Assembly: GCA_014529385.2 (NCBI GenBank)
Contig: CM043953.1
Location: forward strand, 116,275,049-116,339,048
Length of the DNA: 64,000 nt
Origin: Adiantum capillus-veneris
Taxonomy: Eukaryota; Streptophyta; Polypodiopsida; Polypodiales; Pteridaceae
Direction of reading: 5' to 3'
Numbering within the stretch: position 1 is the stretch's first letter; every line of letters starts with the position of its first letter. Shown piece after piece: positions 34,461 to 44,876 of this stretch. Both the position numbers and the translations under genes were made by a program. A model generated the notes under the pieces. That model had not been told where the DNA came from. It saw only the letters and a list, made by a program, of their open reading frames with translations, and made no database searches.

Positions 34461-35125
34461 AAGGGGGAAATAACAGCTAAATCTAGCAGCAATTATGTCC
34501 AATAAGATGTACAATGTGAGAAGTTGCTCTAATTTATTCATATTAAGTCCAAAGTTGATAATAAATCACTAGTGGGCTAGGTAGACATAGGGAAACAAGC
34601 CTATAAACTTTTCATCCCAAAAAGGCTTAGAACATTGATTACGATCGATGCCCCCCATCATCAAAACTAGACCCAAACCATGCAGCTATCTCATAGACAT
34701 CAAGGCCAAGCCACACATCAAGTTCAAGCCATTTGGACACCAAAAATCCAATGAAAATCAAAGTCTAGTTCAAAATTGACTGATGACTCAAAACTGGGTC
34801 TAACATACTCAAAAGTGATCCAAATTAAAGGATGATTGGACCAAAATGATCCACTAACTATCAGGAACCCAACCATATGGTCAAATGTGCCTTTGGCTCA
34901 AAAACATTTATTGCGATCGATGCCCCCTAGTCTTAGATTTGGCCCAGATCTTAATCAATCATAGCCCTAGTCATCCTGGACCCACCGGTGAAATATGAAC
35001 AAGAATGGATAAAGTTTGTTCAAGTTAAGATCAATTTGAGATTTTTGAACTGTTTCTACTGAATGTCTGTAGTTACCAGTTTTGAAAGGGATTTTTGACA
35101 AAAATATGGTTTGGAATGATGCAGA
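34461..35125. other. Non-coding retroelement-derived stretch
   Basis: About 0.66 kb of A-rich sequence without an open frame of note. A phrase cgatcgatgcccccca/cta occurs twice (34641-34656 and 34915-34929), suggesting an old duplication. It separates the protease-like fragment from the next decayed ORF and probably belongs to the same dead element. Confidence 0.4.
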
Positions 35126-36162
35126 ATGCCTCGCCAAAGGCAAGCTAGGCAATGGATGGCAGGTCCTTATGAAGTGGATGAGCTCGCAACAATGAGAAAT
35201 CTCACATATCAAAAGACATCTTGGAAACCATTTGCGCATACATTTTCATAGCCAGATTCAATGATGCTGAAAATGACAAGATCAAGACAACCGTCATGCC
35301 ACGGGAGATCTGGACACTACACCAAAAACCAAAAGTCATGCATGCAGTGCAAGCAATCCACCTTGAAGTTTTCTTCAAATTTCCGCCATGGGGCACATAT
35401 TACATGAGAGCTCATGAGCTCATGAGTTCAATTCAATACAATGGGCAAGTGATGCTCACTGACAAAGATGGATCGAAAGTGAGAGTGCAGATAAACAAAG
35501 ACATCATCAACAAAGCATTGCACTTATATCCACCACGACAACATGATTTTCTTCAAAAGACCAAGGCTGTGGATAACTAGAAGGCATTCATCAAAGCCAA
35601 AGGTCACAAGTACAAGTACAGTGACCTCATTTACAATGAATTGGAACTGCTCTTGAGATTGATTTCACAACATTTCAGAGTGCAAAAGCCATCAAGATAC
35701 ATAGAGCCGCTACTACACATAGCAGTAGTTATGGCCTTGGCAATGGCAAAAAATCAAGTCATCCGATGTGATTATGGCACATTTATTTTGGAGAGTCTTG
35801 TGGAGGCAAACTTGAAGGGCTCCGCCAAAAACAAGCTCTATATGAGCGCAGGGCCAATGCTTACCAGGATAGCCTACCAGGCTTCAGGCATGATCAAGGA
35901 TCTGCCAATGGCTAGCTCACAGGTATCATCAATTCAATATGCCAGATTAGTTGCTCATCTCGTGAGGACAACCACAATTGCAACATCATCAAGGGCTACC
36001 GGATCTTCAAAGCCAGAGAGCTCAAGCAGTTCATCAGATAGTGAGAAGACAAACACTAACAAAGAGGAAAGCCCAAGAGAATCACAACAAAGAGTTCCAT
36101 CTAAATTTGAGATGAGTGAAGAAGAGGATACTTCTACTCCTCTGAAAAGAAAAGCCACATAA
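35126..36162 (+). pseudogene. Decayed 3' ORF resembling plant transposon-associated proteins
   Basis: An ATG at 35126 opens a frame (MPRQRQARQWMAGPYEVDEL) that shifts near 35240 into a second frame running to 36162, with a TAG at 35578. The body has aromatic-rich and helical segments (VFFKFPPWGTYYMRAHELM; LELLLRLISQHFRV; LLHIAVVMALAMAKNQVI) and ends in a Ser-rich acidic tail and a KRKAT C-terminus. The pattern recalls the uncharacterised ORF found next to pol in Athila-like and related plant elements, but I cannot name the domain. The next sequence, from 36171, is a repeat arm that may be an LTR end. Confidence 0.5.
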
Positions 36163-36170
36163 AAAGTCAA

Positions 36171-36570
36171 TGGGCAAATGGGTGGGTGCCATGTGTGCAA
36201 GAATGGTGGGTATGTAAGAAGGGTGTAAGAGTGGTCAAAGGATGCACTTTTTTCCCCCAAAAAGGAGGGGAGAGCTTTTATGATTTTTGGCCTTCCATAA
36301 CTTCTACATACATTCTCCGATCTGAGCAAAAATTGTAGATCTGTAATCTACACACCGAGCTCTTTCCATAGATATGTTTCTTTATATGGTTTTATCCACC
36401 CATTAGATTTAAATTTCATTTTGGGGGAAAATTTTGGATTCAAACAAACTAGCCATTTTGCACGTTTGAATTCAAAAAGTATCTTTTGATTACTTTCTTA
36501 ATACTAAAGGTTTGACTCCCTTAAACTGCCAAAATAAAGAGGCCCTCCTAGACTCCATTCTCTTCCTAAT
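36171..36570. repeat. Left arm of a 400-bp inverted-repeat pair
   Basis: Starts gggcaaatgggtgggtgcc, contains agagtggtcaaaggatgca and ttatgatttttggcctt, and ends ctcttcctaat. The reverse complement of 37524-37920 matches it over its whole length with many substitutions. Between the arms (36571-37523) lie A+T-rich DNA and a minus-strand coding remnant. Confidence 0.75.
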
Positions 36571-36982
36571 GTTCTAAAGATAAATTAAAAAGGTACTTGA
36601 AGAAGTTCAAAATAACTTCAAAAATCATTAATTAAGCTCAAAATCAATCCAAAAACTCTCAAAAGTTCCATGAAAATATTTTATGACTTTATGTACTTAT
36701 GGAATTTGCAATTCATTATATACCTCTTTATCATGTATTCGAGTAATTATGGTAAAACAGTCATGGAAACTACTCAAGAATTGTAAAATGAAAAGTCAAA
36801 AAGACCAAAAAAATTTAAAAGTTCACACTTTTACATATAAACACTTGGATTTTGTGACCCTTGCTTTGTTAATGGCTGCTTGGCCATTTCCTCCCCTTCT
36901 CGTGTTTGAGTTCTCCTAGACAACATGAGATTACGTCTTTGAGGTGGGTTGAGCACGTGGCCATGGTTTGTATAATCTTGCT

Positions 36983-37500
36983 TTACCCAAACATGAGATT
37001 AAAGTTTTTGAGCTTGCCATAAGCTTTGGGTATCCAAATGTGATTTACTTTTTGTGTTGGTTGCCTAGTCCTTGTTTTTGTTGTGAGCTTAGATGGTTGT
37101 CTAGAAGGGAGTTTCTTGCCTTCTCTCTTTGAAATCCAAATTTGTTTTGATTTCCTTGGGCTTCTACTAGCTTCTTTGGAGCCCATATCTTAGTGATAGA
37201 TTGTGATTTGGTCTCTTGGGTTTATTATATACCTATTTAGATAGAGTTTTGGTCAATTCTTGCTAAAATTTTGCAACTTCGTCCTTCTATACCCAAACCT
37301 TCTTAGTTCCATTGTTGGGTTTTGATAGCTTCTTTTACTTTGTGGGTGGAATCTTTCAAAGTAACTTTGGGTATCCATTACTTAACTATTGTATACAAGG
37401 TTTGTTTGCCCTTGTCACTTGTCTTTTTAGTAAATTTTTCTATTGCTTTAGCAGCAAATGGAACCACTTGGATCTTATTGCCACATTGAATATTGACTTT
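36983..37500 (-). pseudogene. Minus-strand Trp/Lys repeat fragment of a retroelement
   Basis: Read on the minus strand, recurrent modules WIPK, IWAPKK, KQIWISK and HIWIPKA occur in a Lys/Thr/Gln-rich background; stops interrupt the upstream part and only 37186-36983 is open. The modules match those at 33910-34200 on the plus strand. A protease-like fragment lies upstream on the same strand (38340-38030), so the order protease then tryptophan modules is the same in both copies. Confidence 0.5.
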
Positions 37501-37523
37501 ATAAAGCTTCAACCAATCCAGAC

Positions 37524-37991
37524 ATTAGGAAGAGAATGGGGTCTAGAAGGGAGATCAAAAGAGCCACTTTATTTGGCAATTTAAGGGTTAACCTTTAGTA
37601 TTAAGAGAGAAATCAAAGGATAACTTTTGAATTCAAATAAGAAAAATGGCTACTCTATTTGAATTCAAATTTTCCACTCAATGGAATTCAAAATATAGCA
37701 AACAAAATCATATGATGTAGCATATCTATTGAAAGATCTTGACTGGTAGATCATAGATCTATCATCTTTGCTCAAATAAAAATTGTACATAGGAGTTATG
37801 AAAGGCCAAAAATCATAAAGTTGTCCACTTTCAGTTTTGGGGGGAAAATTGCATCCTTTGACCACTCTTACACTTCACTTACACACCCACCATTTTTACA
37901 CACATGGCATGCACCCATTTGTTAAACTGTTAACCATCTCCATAATCTCATGGCAAATAAAGAGGCACTCCTAGACCCTACTCTTCCTAAT
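37524..37991. mobile_element. MITE-like element with about 40-bp terminal inverted repeats
   Basis: The left end attaggaagagaatggggtc and the right end, which reads in reverse attaggaagagtagggtc, form a terminal inverted repeat that extends through ctttatttggca at both ends. The interior has no coding capacity. The element splits a minus-strand retroelement remnant between its protease part (38030-38340) and its Trp/Lys part (36983-37500). Its body is the right arm of the inverted pair with 36171-36570. No clear target duplication was found. Confidence 0.55.
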
Positions 37992-38029
37992 AAAATCATA
38001 TTTCCTTTTCCATGATTGCCCTAGCAATA

Positions 38030-38340
38030 AGGCATGATGTGTTTTCCTATCTTCTACCACATCAGGTCCATGTGGATAGACCTATTGATTAATTTGCACA
38101 AATAACAATGTCCATCCCATTGCTTTGATTGGATGCTTTAAGTAGCTTTCAATGTCTTGTTTTGTAAGTTGAATCTTGTCCTCAAGTGTAAGCTACTTGT
38201 ATATGCTATAGAAGATAAGATTCCCTTGAGATCCTGAATTGAGATGCCCCTTGGCTTTCACTTCATTACTTCCAATCTCAACCTTGATTTTTGGATCCAC
38301 TTGATCTTCATGAATCTCAGTTATGGTGATTGGATTGATC
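38030..38340 (-). pseudogene. Ty3-like protease fragment
   Basis: The minus strand reads HLNSGSQGNLIFYSIYK, close to the (D)SG active-site region of Ty3 proteases with Asp changed to Asn, followed by sequence containing HPIKAMGWTLLF. A homologous stretch is found on the plus strand at 49720-50000 (including the shared ggatcaaagcaatgggatg-like DNA), so two members of one family lie here in opposite directions. Confidence 0.55.
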
Positions 38341-38426
38341 CTTAGTGGTGGTCAATGTTGTTGGCATTGTTGTAGAAGCTTTTGTTAGGAGAGTGCTTGC
38401 AAGGAAGACAACTCTAATTTGTAGTG

Positions 38427-38535
<109 letters not shown>

Positions 38536-38994
38536 CGGATATAATGTAGCTTAGCAAGATCTCAAGCCAACATAATTATGTCAATCTAAGGACATAGCCA
38601 ACCCAACTAGTGCATGGAAGTGTCATTACAATGCCGTAATGGCAAAACAATGATGAGAGAGGTGTCACTCTCAAGTAAAAAAACCCATCAAACAATATTA
38701 TCTAAGTCTATTGGTGGACGGTCTAACTAGCACTCAAACGGTTGTATGAGCCTCAAATGACCTCCAAAATTCATGAACCTTAAGGTAAGGGACATCTAAA
38801 CCTTAAGGAACCTATTTCTAACCTCAATATCCACTTTTCTCAATTGTGGGTGGATGAGCACCCACGATTGCTACCACCCCCTACCTTCACCTAAAGTGAC
38901 ATATGAGTGTTCAATTGGATTCTCCTAGGCTTAATTTACCTTTGTACATGGTTAGAATCATTGAATACATCATTAACAACACAAAAAACGTAAT

Positions 38995-39454
38995 TAACAC
39001 ACGAGGTGATCTAGAGCTTAAAATGCTCAATGCATCGCACAAAATCACTCAAAACAAGTGAGAAGACTATCAATGCACTGAGGAGAGTGAGAGGAAGCAA
39101 CACGTCAAGTTTCACTGAAATAGTTTACTTGTACAAAGGGAATGATTGCAAAAGTGTAGGCCAAGGGCTCATGTACGCTTCAATCTCACAATATTAGATT
39201 CTTTTGAGCCTAATTTATAGATTGACCTATATATTAGGCTAAAAAATGGGGATTTTAGGGTTAGAGATGAGAAATCACAAAAATGGGCTCAGACTATTAG
39301 CCTTCTTATCAATACAAAGGTTCTAGAATCTTTTTCATTATAGATTACAAGGCTTATTTGAGACAAGGAAGTGAAAGAATTTAAAAAATGGACATTGAGC
39401 ATGAAGCTGCTTTTGATTGCTTTGATTTGGCATTGGTGATCAACGGCTTCAACA
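38995..39454 (-). repeat. LTR on minus strand, same family as 51936-52403
   Basis: In minus orientation it starts TGTTGAAGCCGTTGATCACC directly after a polypurine tract. Scattered blocks match the LTR at 51936-52403 (start TGTTGAAACGGTTGACCAAC; GCCTACACTT near the middle; TGTTGCTT; GATGCAT followed by a TTTTA-GCTC-type end). The far edge is placed by that alignment only, at about 38995. The rest of 38533-38994 is non-coding with no recognised feature. Confidence 0.6.
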
Positions 39455-39466
39455 CTCCCCCTTCTT
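39455..39466 (-). other. Polypurine tract next to minus-strand LTR
   Basis: On the minus strand the bases read AAGAAGGGGGAG and end exactly where the LTR begins with TGTTG. This is the usual plus-strand primer arrangement of LTR retrotransposons and marks this LTR as a 3' LTR. Confidence 0.7.
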
Positions 39467-39779
39467 GCATCCTTATTGTCCCCAAAAATCTTCATTGCTT
39501 CAACATGGACTTTTCTTTTTTGTATTCTTATATCATTTGTTAGAAGGCCAGTGCTATCTGCTAAGCTTGTTCTGCTTTGTGAGGCTTATATTTTGAGTAA
39601 GGCATTTTCTCTTTTATGCAGTGTGAAAGCCACAAAATGAGCCCTGAGATCTTTGCATTGATCCATAAGAAATGTCAATTTTTAAAAATCCTATATAAAA
39701 TGACTCCTCAAAAGTTTGCATGTAGTGACTTAACAAGAATATTATTCTAAAAAATAAGCCATATATAGTCTTCATTTTT

Positions 39780-41360
39780 TGAGTGTCATTTAGATTGAAA
39801 ATTGAGTCTTTGTGGCGTTTCAAAACTGATGTTCACTTTATTTTTGTTGCCTTGGTATTCTTCAAGGTATTGATGCAGGCTAAGAGCATATAACATATCT
39901 TCATCATCATCCTGCATGCAATGTTGGGTTTTCCTTTGCCAAGTTTGATCATGTGTTTTAGATCTTTCTTCATGTATGCACTTGACAGCTTGAAACTTGG
40001 CGGGAGTGAAAGAGTCGACCATGATTACAAGCTTGTCCTCACCCATGAATCTAGCCTTCCCCTCAAGTCACACCTCTTTAATTTGGTCCATTGACCATTC
40101 ACTAGAGTCTATGTTCTTGTAGTTATCCTAATGTCAAGTGTGATTGCTGACAATAGCTTCTTCTTCTCTTCAATTGTTGTGAGCCATTTCAATAAAGGAT
40201 AAGGGAGCTTGGTCTTTGGAACCTCCCCTCTAGATTGCTTTGGCATGATAAATTTGAGTAAATGGGAGTTGAGTAAGTGATGCTGGTAGAGGAGGTTCCA
40301 TTCCACAACCTCCCTTGTTATTTTCGAGTGCTCCTTTGGTAAGTGAGCATACTCCTTTAGAATATTTAATGGGTCAAATGAGCTACCCTCACCTACCAAG
40401 CCTTCTATCTGTCCTTGTTTCTATTCTTTGTCTTTGTCTTTTGGTACTTTCCAATCGTGAGAGAGTTTGGGTAAGCCTTGATCATGGAGGGAGGTTTGTA
40501 TTTGTTCAATCTAGAATAGTTTCTCACTCAAATCCTCCACCTCCTTCATGAGCTACTAAATAATGCTCTCTTTTGCCTGGCTCTCCTCAGTCACTAACTT
40601 TGTTTTTGCAGTGAGATCCTCCTCCAATGTAATATTTGTTGTTTGAGAAATTTTAAGAGCTTTCTGGAGGCTCTCTATCTGCTTTTTGTAAGTTTCCTTG
40701 CTGCTCCTCACTGCTTGATTGGATGAGCATAGGGTCATTGATGAACTTTTCAAGTTGTTTGCTTTGCTCAGCTACCTTGCTTTTTGGTACTTTAGTGAAA
40801 AGGTTTTGTTTTTGAGCCAAGGGAGCTGACTCCTTGGCCCTCTAATGTGCTATTTGGTAGATATTCACTTTTTGTTTTAAAGCCAACTAGTTGCTTTTTT
40901 TTATGGTTGAGGTACCATCTTATAAAAAATTGATGCTAAGTTTTTATTAGGCCTTGTATATCTTGCCTGCTGCCTATCAGAGTGAATTTGTTGCTAGAGA
41001 ACCCTCATAAGCGGCTCTATCCTCTTTTCCTTGATTCTTGCAAATGTCAAAAGCTTCACGATGCTAATGTCTTCATTAGCATATCTGTGAGGTTGGATGG
41101 GTTCTCCCCTTGACAACATTGTGATCTAAGATTTGATTTTTGGTGTAGCAACTACAAAGACCCTTTCCCACTCAACATTGGTCACAATTGCAGTGGCAGT
41201 ATGTTTATTTATCTTTCTTAGCATGGACATGAGATCACGAGCTCTTTTTTTATTAGCTTTGACTATTGGTTCAACCAAAAAATCTTTGACACTAAGGGAA
41301 GTGATGGCCTTGTCATCATTTTGAGCCGTGTAAACAATTGCATTGAAGCCGACACACATT
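39780..41360 (-). pseudogene. Decayed minus-strand ORF upstream of a retroelement 3' end
   Basis: Minus-strand frames 41359-41126, 40753-40556, 40399-40109 and 40046-39786 appear to be pieces of one long protein broken by stops and shifts. Visible parts are a basic helical segment (VKANKKRARDLMSMLRKINK), a coiled coil (ETYKKQIESLQKALKISQT) and an acidic patch (MQDDDEDMLYAL). It lies directly upstream of the PPT and LTR at 39466-38995, the position of an extra 3' ORF. A short piece (MQTFEESFYIGFL near 39715) resembles MLAFEESFYTRFF at about 47950 on the same strand. No known domain was recognised. Confidence 0.45.
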
Positions 41361-41374
41361 TGTAGGAATTTCTA

Positions 41375-41657
41375 TCTTTTCCCTTCATTATGTTTATATA
41401 CGCTATTTAAAATTCTCATCCCTTGCTAATGTTGGGTGGCTTCATCCATGTAACATGCTTTTGAGCTTGTACTGTTATCCATGTGAACTTGGAAGCCCTC
41501 CTTGTCTTTCAACTTAAAGATGCTTTGGTGTCACCTCTTTTTGGTATGCTTGATTCTATTTACATCATATCAATCATTTTGTTGATTTAAAACAAGTTTT
41601 CAATCAATTTTAGCTAGAAAAAATAGTTTTGTCAATAACGCAACCTTGTTTCCAACA
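41375..41657 (+). repeat. Probable 5' LTR remnant of a copia element
   Basis: The sequence ends tttccaaca immediately before a primer-binding site, as a 5' LTR should. No second copy occurs in the window, so its start cannot be fixed; the minus-strand ORF ending at 41360 gives only an outer limit. Confidence 0.4.
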
Positions 41658-41659
41658 AT

Positions 41660-41671
41660 TGGTATTAGAGC
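41660..41671 (+). other. Primer-binding site, initiator-tRNA-Met type
   Basis: TGGTATTAGAGC, one change from the TGGTATCAGAGC site typical of plant copia elements, lies just after the LTR end. Confidence 0.8.
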
Positions 41672-42044
41672 AGGTTGGGACCTCCCGCGCTTATTCGCTA
41701 GCAGCTCTAGCACATTTTTGCTCACTTTCCCCAATTTTCATGAGGTTTGGCAAGCGTTTTTAGGTTGACAAATATTTTGGGGAAACTCGTAGAGCTTGGT
41801 CTGCTCAAAATTTCTATTTGGGCTCATTTTGGCCTCCGTTTCCACTACAGGCAGTACTGCACATGCTATTTTCTCTTTTTGTGCAAAATTTTTGTCAGTG
41901 CCAATTTCTGCATAATAGGTCCTGACAGTCTTCTACAATTTGTGCTAACAACACGTGTTGTTTTCGCTTCGTTTCTCCTTCTTTTCGAGTAGTTTTCACA
42001 TCAGGTGGATCATTTACCATTGTTGACAACAACACAGATGTGTT

Positions 42045-43007
42045 TAAGATGTTTGGTGTCTGCTGCTGAGGACAGATTGGATGGGGACAACTACTCTATG
42101 TGGGCTTACATGATGCAACATGTTCTTGTGTCAAAGGGAATCTGGAACATTGTGCAGGGCATTGATGTACGTCTTGGTTGAGGATGTAGGCGAGGTTGAG
42201 GATGTTGCAGGTCTTGCTGCAAGGATTGTTGTTGTTAGGTTTGTTTTACCTACAGCTGAGCAAGCTTGTTGGGATGTAAAGGATGTGCAAGCTCATGCAT
42301 TGATTGTCTTGTCTGTGAAGCGCACTATTACTCTCCACATTTGTTCAGCAAAATTTGCCAAACAGGCTTGGGACATTTTGGCTGGTCTTTATGCAGGTTG
42401 CAATGAGGCTAAGATTGCTTTGCTATGTAAAGAGCTAGAATCAAAGATTATGAATGAGGAAGATGATATGGAAACTTTCCTTGCTAGTGTCAAGGATATC
42501 AATGAGCAGCTTATTTCTGCAGGTGAATTCATTTCAGACAGTTCCTTGGTGCAGACTGTTCTTGATGCCTTGCCAGATTCTTATCTGACTTTTGCTAGTA
42601 CTTGGCGGCTCATGAAGCAAAGAAATCCTAAAGTTGTCAAATTTGATGAAGTATGCACATTGTTGTTGCAAGAGGCCCTTTCTAGAAAAAATAGGTCTAG
42701 ACAGCGTGCAGTTGAACAGGCTTTTATTGCTGCTCAAAGAAAATGTGATAAGAGTAATGTAGCCACTTCTCATGGTTCTTCTGCGAGTGGAAAATCATCT
42801 ATTCTTAATGCTTCTTCTGTCAACCCTTTGTCTGGAAATTTTGGTGATAAGGGCAAAAACAAGATGTGCTGCCATTATTGTAAGGCTAATGATCATTTGA
42901 TCAAGCAGTGTCCTAAGTTAAAGGCCAAAGAGGCTAAGAAGAAAGAGGTGGTTCCACTGCAAATGTTGGCTCCACTACAAATGCAGCTATTGTTGTGTCT
43001 TCTATGA
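42045..43007 (+). pseudogene. gag: Copia Gag with CCHC knuckle
   Basis: The N-terminal part (LDGDNYSMWAYMMQHVL, about 42067-42120) is typical of copia Gag and lies in another frame from the body, so there is a shift near 42165-42180. The body has the UBN2-type Gag pattern (AKQAWDILAGLYAG; DDMETFLASVKDINEQL; LDALPDSYLTFAS). The zinc knuckle CHYCKANDHLIKQC lies at about 42873-42914. The frame closes at 43007 near a further shift into protease. Confidence 0.85.
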
Positions 43008-43486
43008 AAGAAGATTGTGATGCTGATGCTGATGCAGAATGGGCTTTTAGTGCAGAGTGTACCTACAATCCTACTAACCATGATGCATGCATGTCAGTTG
43101 CTGCAGATTCACATGTGTGGTATTTTGACAGTGGTGCTACAAAGCACATTACCTCACATCATGATTTGTTCACCTCTCTTGAATCTGTACCTCATGGAAA
43201 TTCAGTTACTTGTGCTAACAATGCCTCTTATCTAGTTCAGGGAGTTAGAAAGATTGTGGTTACTGCTACAAATAGCAGTTTTTTCACACTTGTTGATGCA
43301 CTTTATGTACCTAGGATAAAAAAGAATCTTTTGTCTGTATTTGCACTTGCTAGACTTGGTCTTGTAGTCAAATTTGTGGATGATAGATATACACTACATG
43401 ATCTCAATTTTGGTGATGAAATTGTTGCATCTGACATCTTATGCCGTGGGCTATATAAGCTCACTTTGTATGACAAGTGTGGGTAG
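42995..43486 (+). pseudogene. Copia protease
   Basis: The frame carries the aspartic protease active site WYFDSGATKHI (about 43120-43150) and the C-terminal ALYVPRIKKNLLSVFAL segment (about 43300), both characteristic of copia polyproteins. A TAG at 43484 breaks the link to integrase. Confidence 0.88.
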
Positions 43487-44280
43487 AATTTTGCAAATGC
43501 AATTTTGGATACAAAGGCTATTTCAGATGCAAAACTTTGACATGCACATTTTGGTCATCTGAATTTTGCCAGTTTGCTGCGTTTGCAGAAATCTGATATG
43601 GTTGCTTCTTTGCTGCCTCTTGAAGCACTTGTCAAACATGTTTGTGAAGGATATATTTTGGGTAAAATGCAGCGTTCTAAGTTTCCAAAGGATGGTTTAG
43701 TTAGGGCCACATGCAGGTTGCAACTTGTGCATAGTGATGTTTGTGGGCCCATGCAAACTCCGTCCTTGGGAAATTATCTTTACTTTGTAACTTTCATTGA
43801 TGACTGATCCAGGCATGCATGGGTATTTCCTCTTAAAGCAAAGTTCAATGTTTTTATGTGCTTCAAACAATTTCTGGCTATGGTTGAAAATGTCTCAAAA
43901 TGTACTATGTGCGCCCTCCATTTCGATCGAGGGGGGGGAGTATATGTCTCATGAATTTAATGCATTTTTGGTTAGTCATGGGATAAAACAACAATGTATA
44001 GTGCTTTATACACCTCACCAAAATGGTGTTGTTGAGAGGAAAAATAGGTCACTTATAAAAATGGCATGATGTATGGTCAAAAGTCAAGCTTTGCCACATT
44101 TTTTTTGGCTTGATGCTATTATGTGTGCCACTTATGTACTAAACAGGTGTCGTACAAAAGCTTTGTAGTCTATTACTCCATATGAAGCATGGCATGATAG
44201 AAAGCCTTCTTTTGAGCACTTGCGTGTTTTTTGTTGTTTGGCATATGTGTGTGTTTTCCTACAACCCTGTTTCATTAGGA
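43487..44280 (+). pseudogene. Copia integrase, broken
   Basis: The zinc-binding part (HAHFGHLNFASLLRL with a degraded second Cys pair, VCEGYILGKMQ) is followed by the catalytic core: Asp in LVHSDVCGPM (about 43736), Asp in HFDRGGEY (about 43927) and Glu in HQNGVVERKNRSL (about 44034). A run of eight G at 43931-43938 is one base off the reading frame. Stops occur near 43538, 43805, 44067 and 44167. Beyond YVCVFLQPC (about 44265) the homology ends; RT is absent. Confidence 0.85.
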
Positions 44281-44588
44281 GAAATATGAACCTTGCATGG
44301 GCCTTGTAAGGAATCCTAATTTTTAGGGATTAAGGCTAATGTTGTGTGGGGTTTAGGGGGCAAGGGCATTGAAGAAGGTAGTTTTGAGTAGGCTTTTCTA
44401 GCCTTTTTTTTAGACAAATGTAGGATGTGGACCTAAAGGGTTGCTTTCTCTCTCTAGCTTTTTTTAAAGTGAAGGAAGCATAGGGGTGTGTCCACATCAG
44501 CAATTCCGTGGGTCAAAAAGACTCAAAATTTGACTTTTTAAAAAAAAAATCATTTTTATTTGTTTTTTACTTAAAACTCCCTCCCAAC

Positions 44589-44600
44589 ATATATACATAT
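44589..44600 (+). promoter_or_regulatory. TATA-like box upstream of transposase-like gene
   Basis: The sequence atatatacatat lies about 290 bp before the ATG at 44877. It is followed at 44697-44850 by a dense C+T tract (repeated CCTCCTCC), a common feature of plant core promoters and leaders. Between 44509 and 44634 short inverted motifs (gtgggtcaaaaa and ttttttgaccca) also occur. The promoter role is inference. Confidence 0.35.
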
Positions 44601-44876
44601 CCAAAAATCATTTTTTGACCCATTTTTTAACCCACAAGCTTAGAAAGTCCATTTTTTCAAAAATCTTTTCCCCCAAAAAGTAATAAACATTTTGTTCTCT
44701 CCTCCTCCTCCCTCCTCCCTCCCTCTCCCTCTCCTCTCCCTCTCTGCCCCTACCTTCCTCCTCCTCCCCAATCTCTCCCTCCCCTCCCTCCTTCCTTCTC
44801 TCCTCCCATCCTGCTCGGCCTCTCTACCCTTCCCCCTCTATCTTTTCATCATTTGCTTCCTCACGCAACAGCTTCC

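Larger units (their letters stand above)
41658..44300 (+). mobile_element. Ty1-copia element, 5' two-thirds only
   Basis: A primer site, Gag, protease and integrase occur in copia order (integrase before RT), but the sequence changes character near 44280 and no RT or RNase H follows. The 3' part and 3' LTR are therefore missing, removed or replaced by the sequence that leads into the transposase-like gene. Confidence 0.85.
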
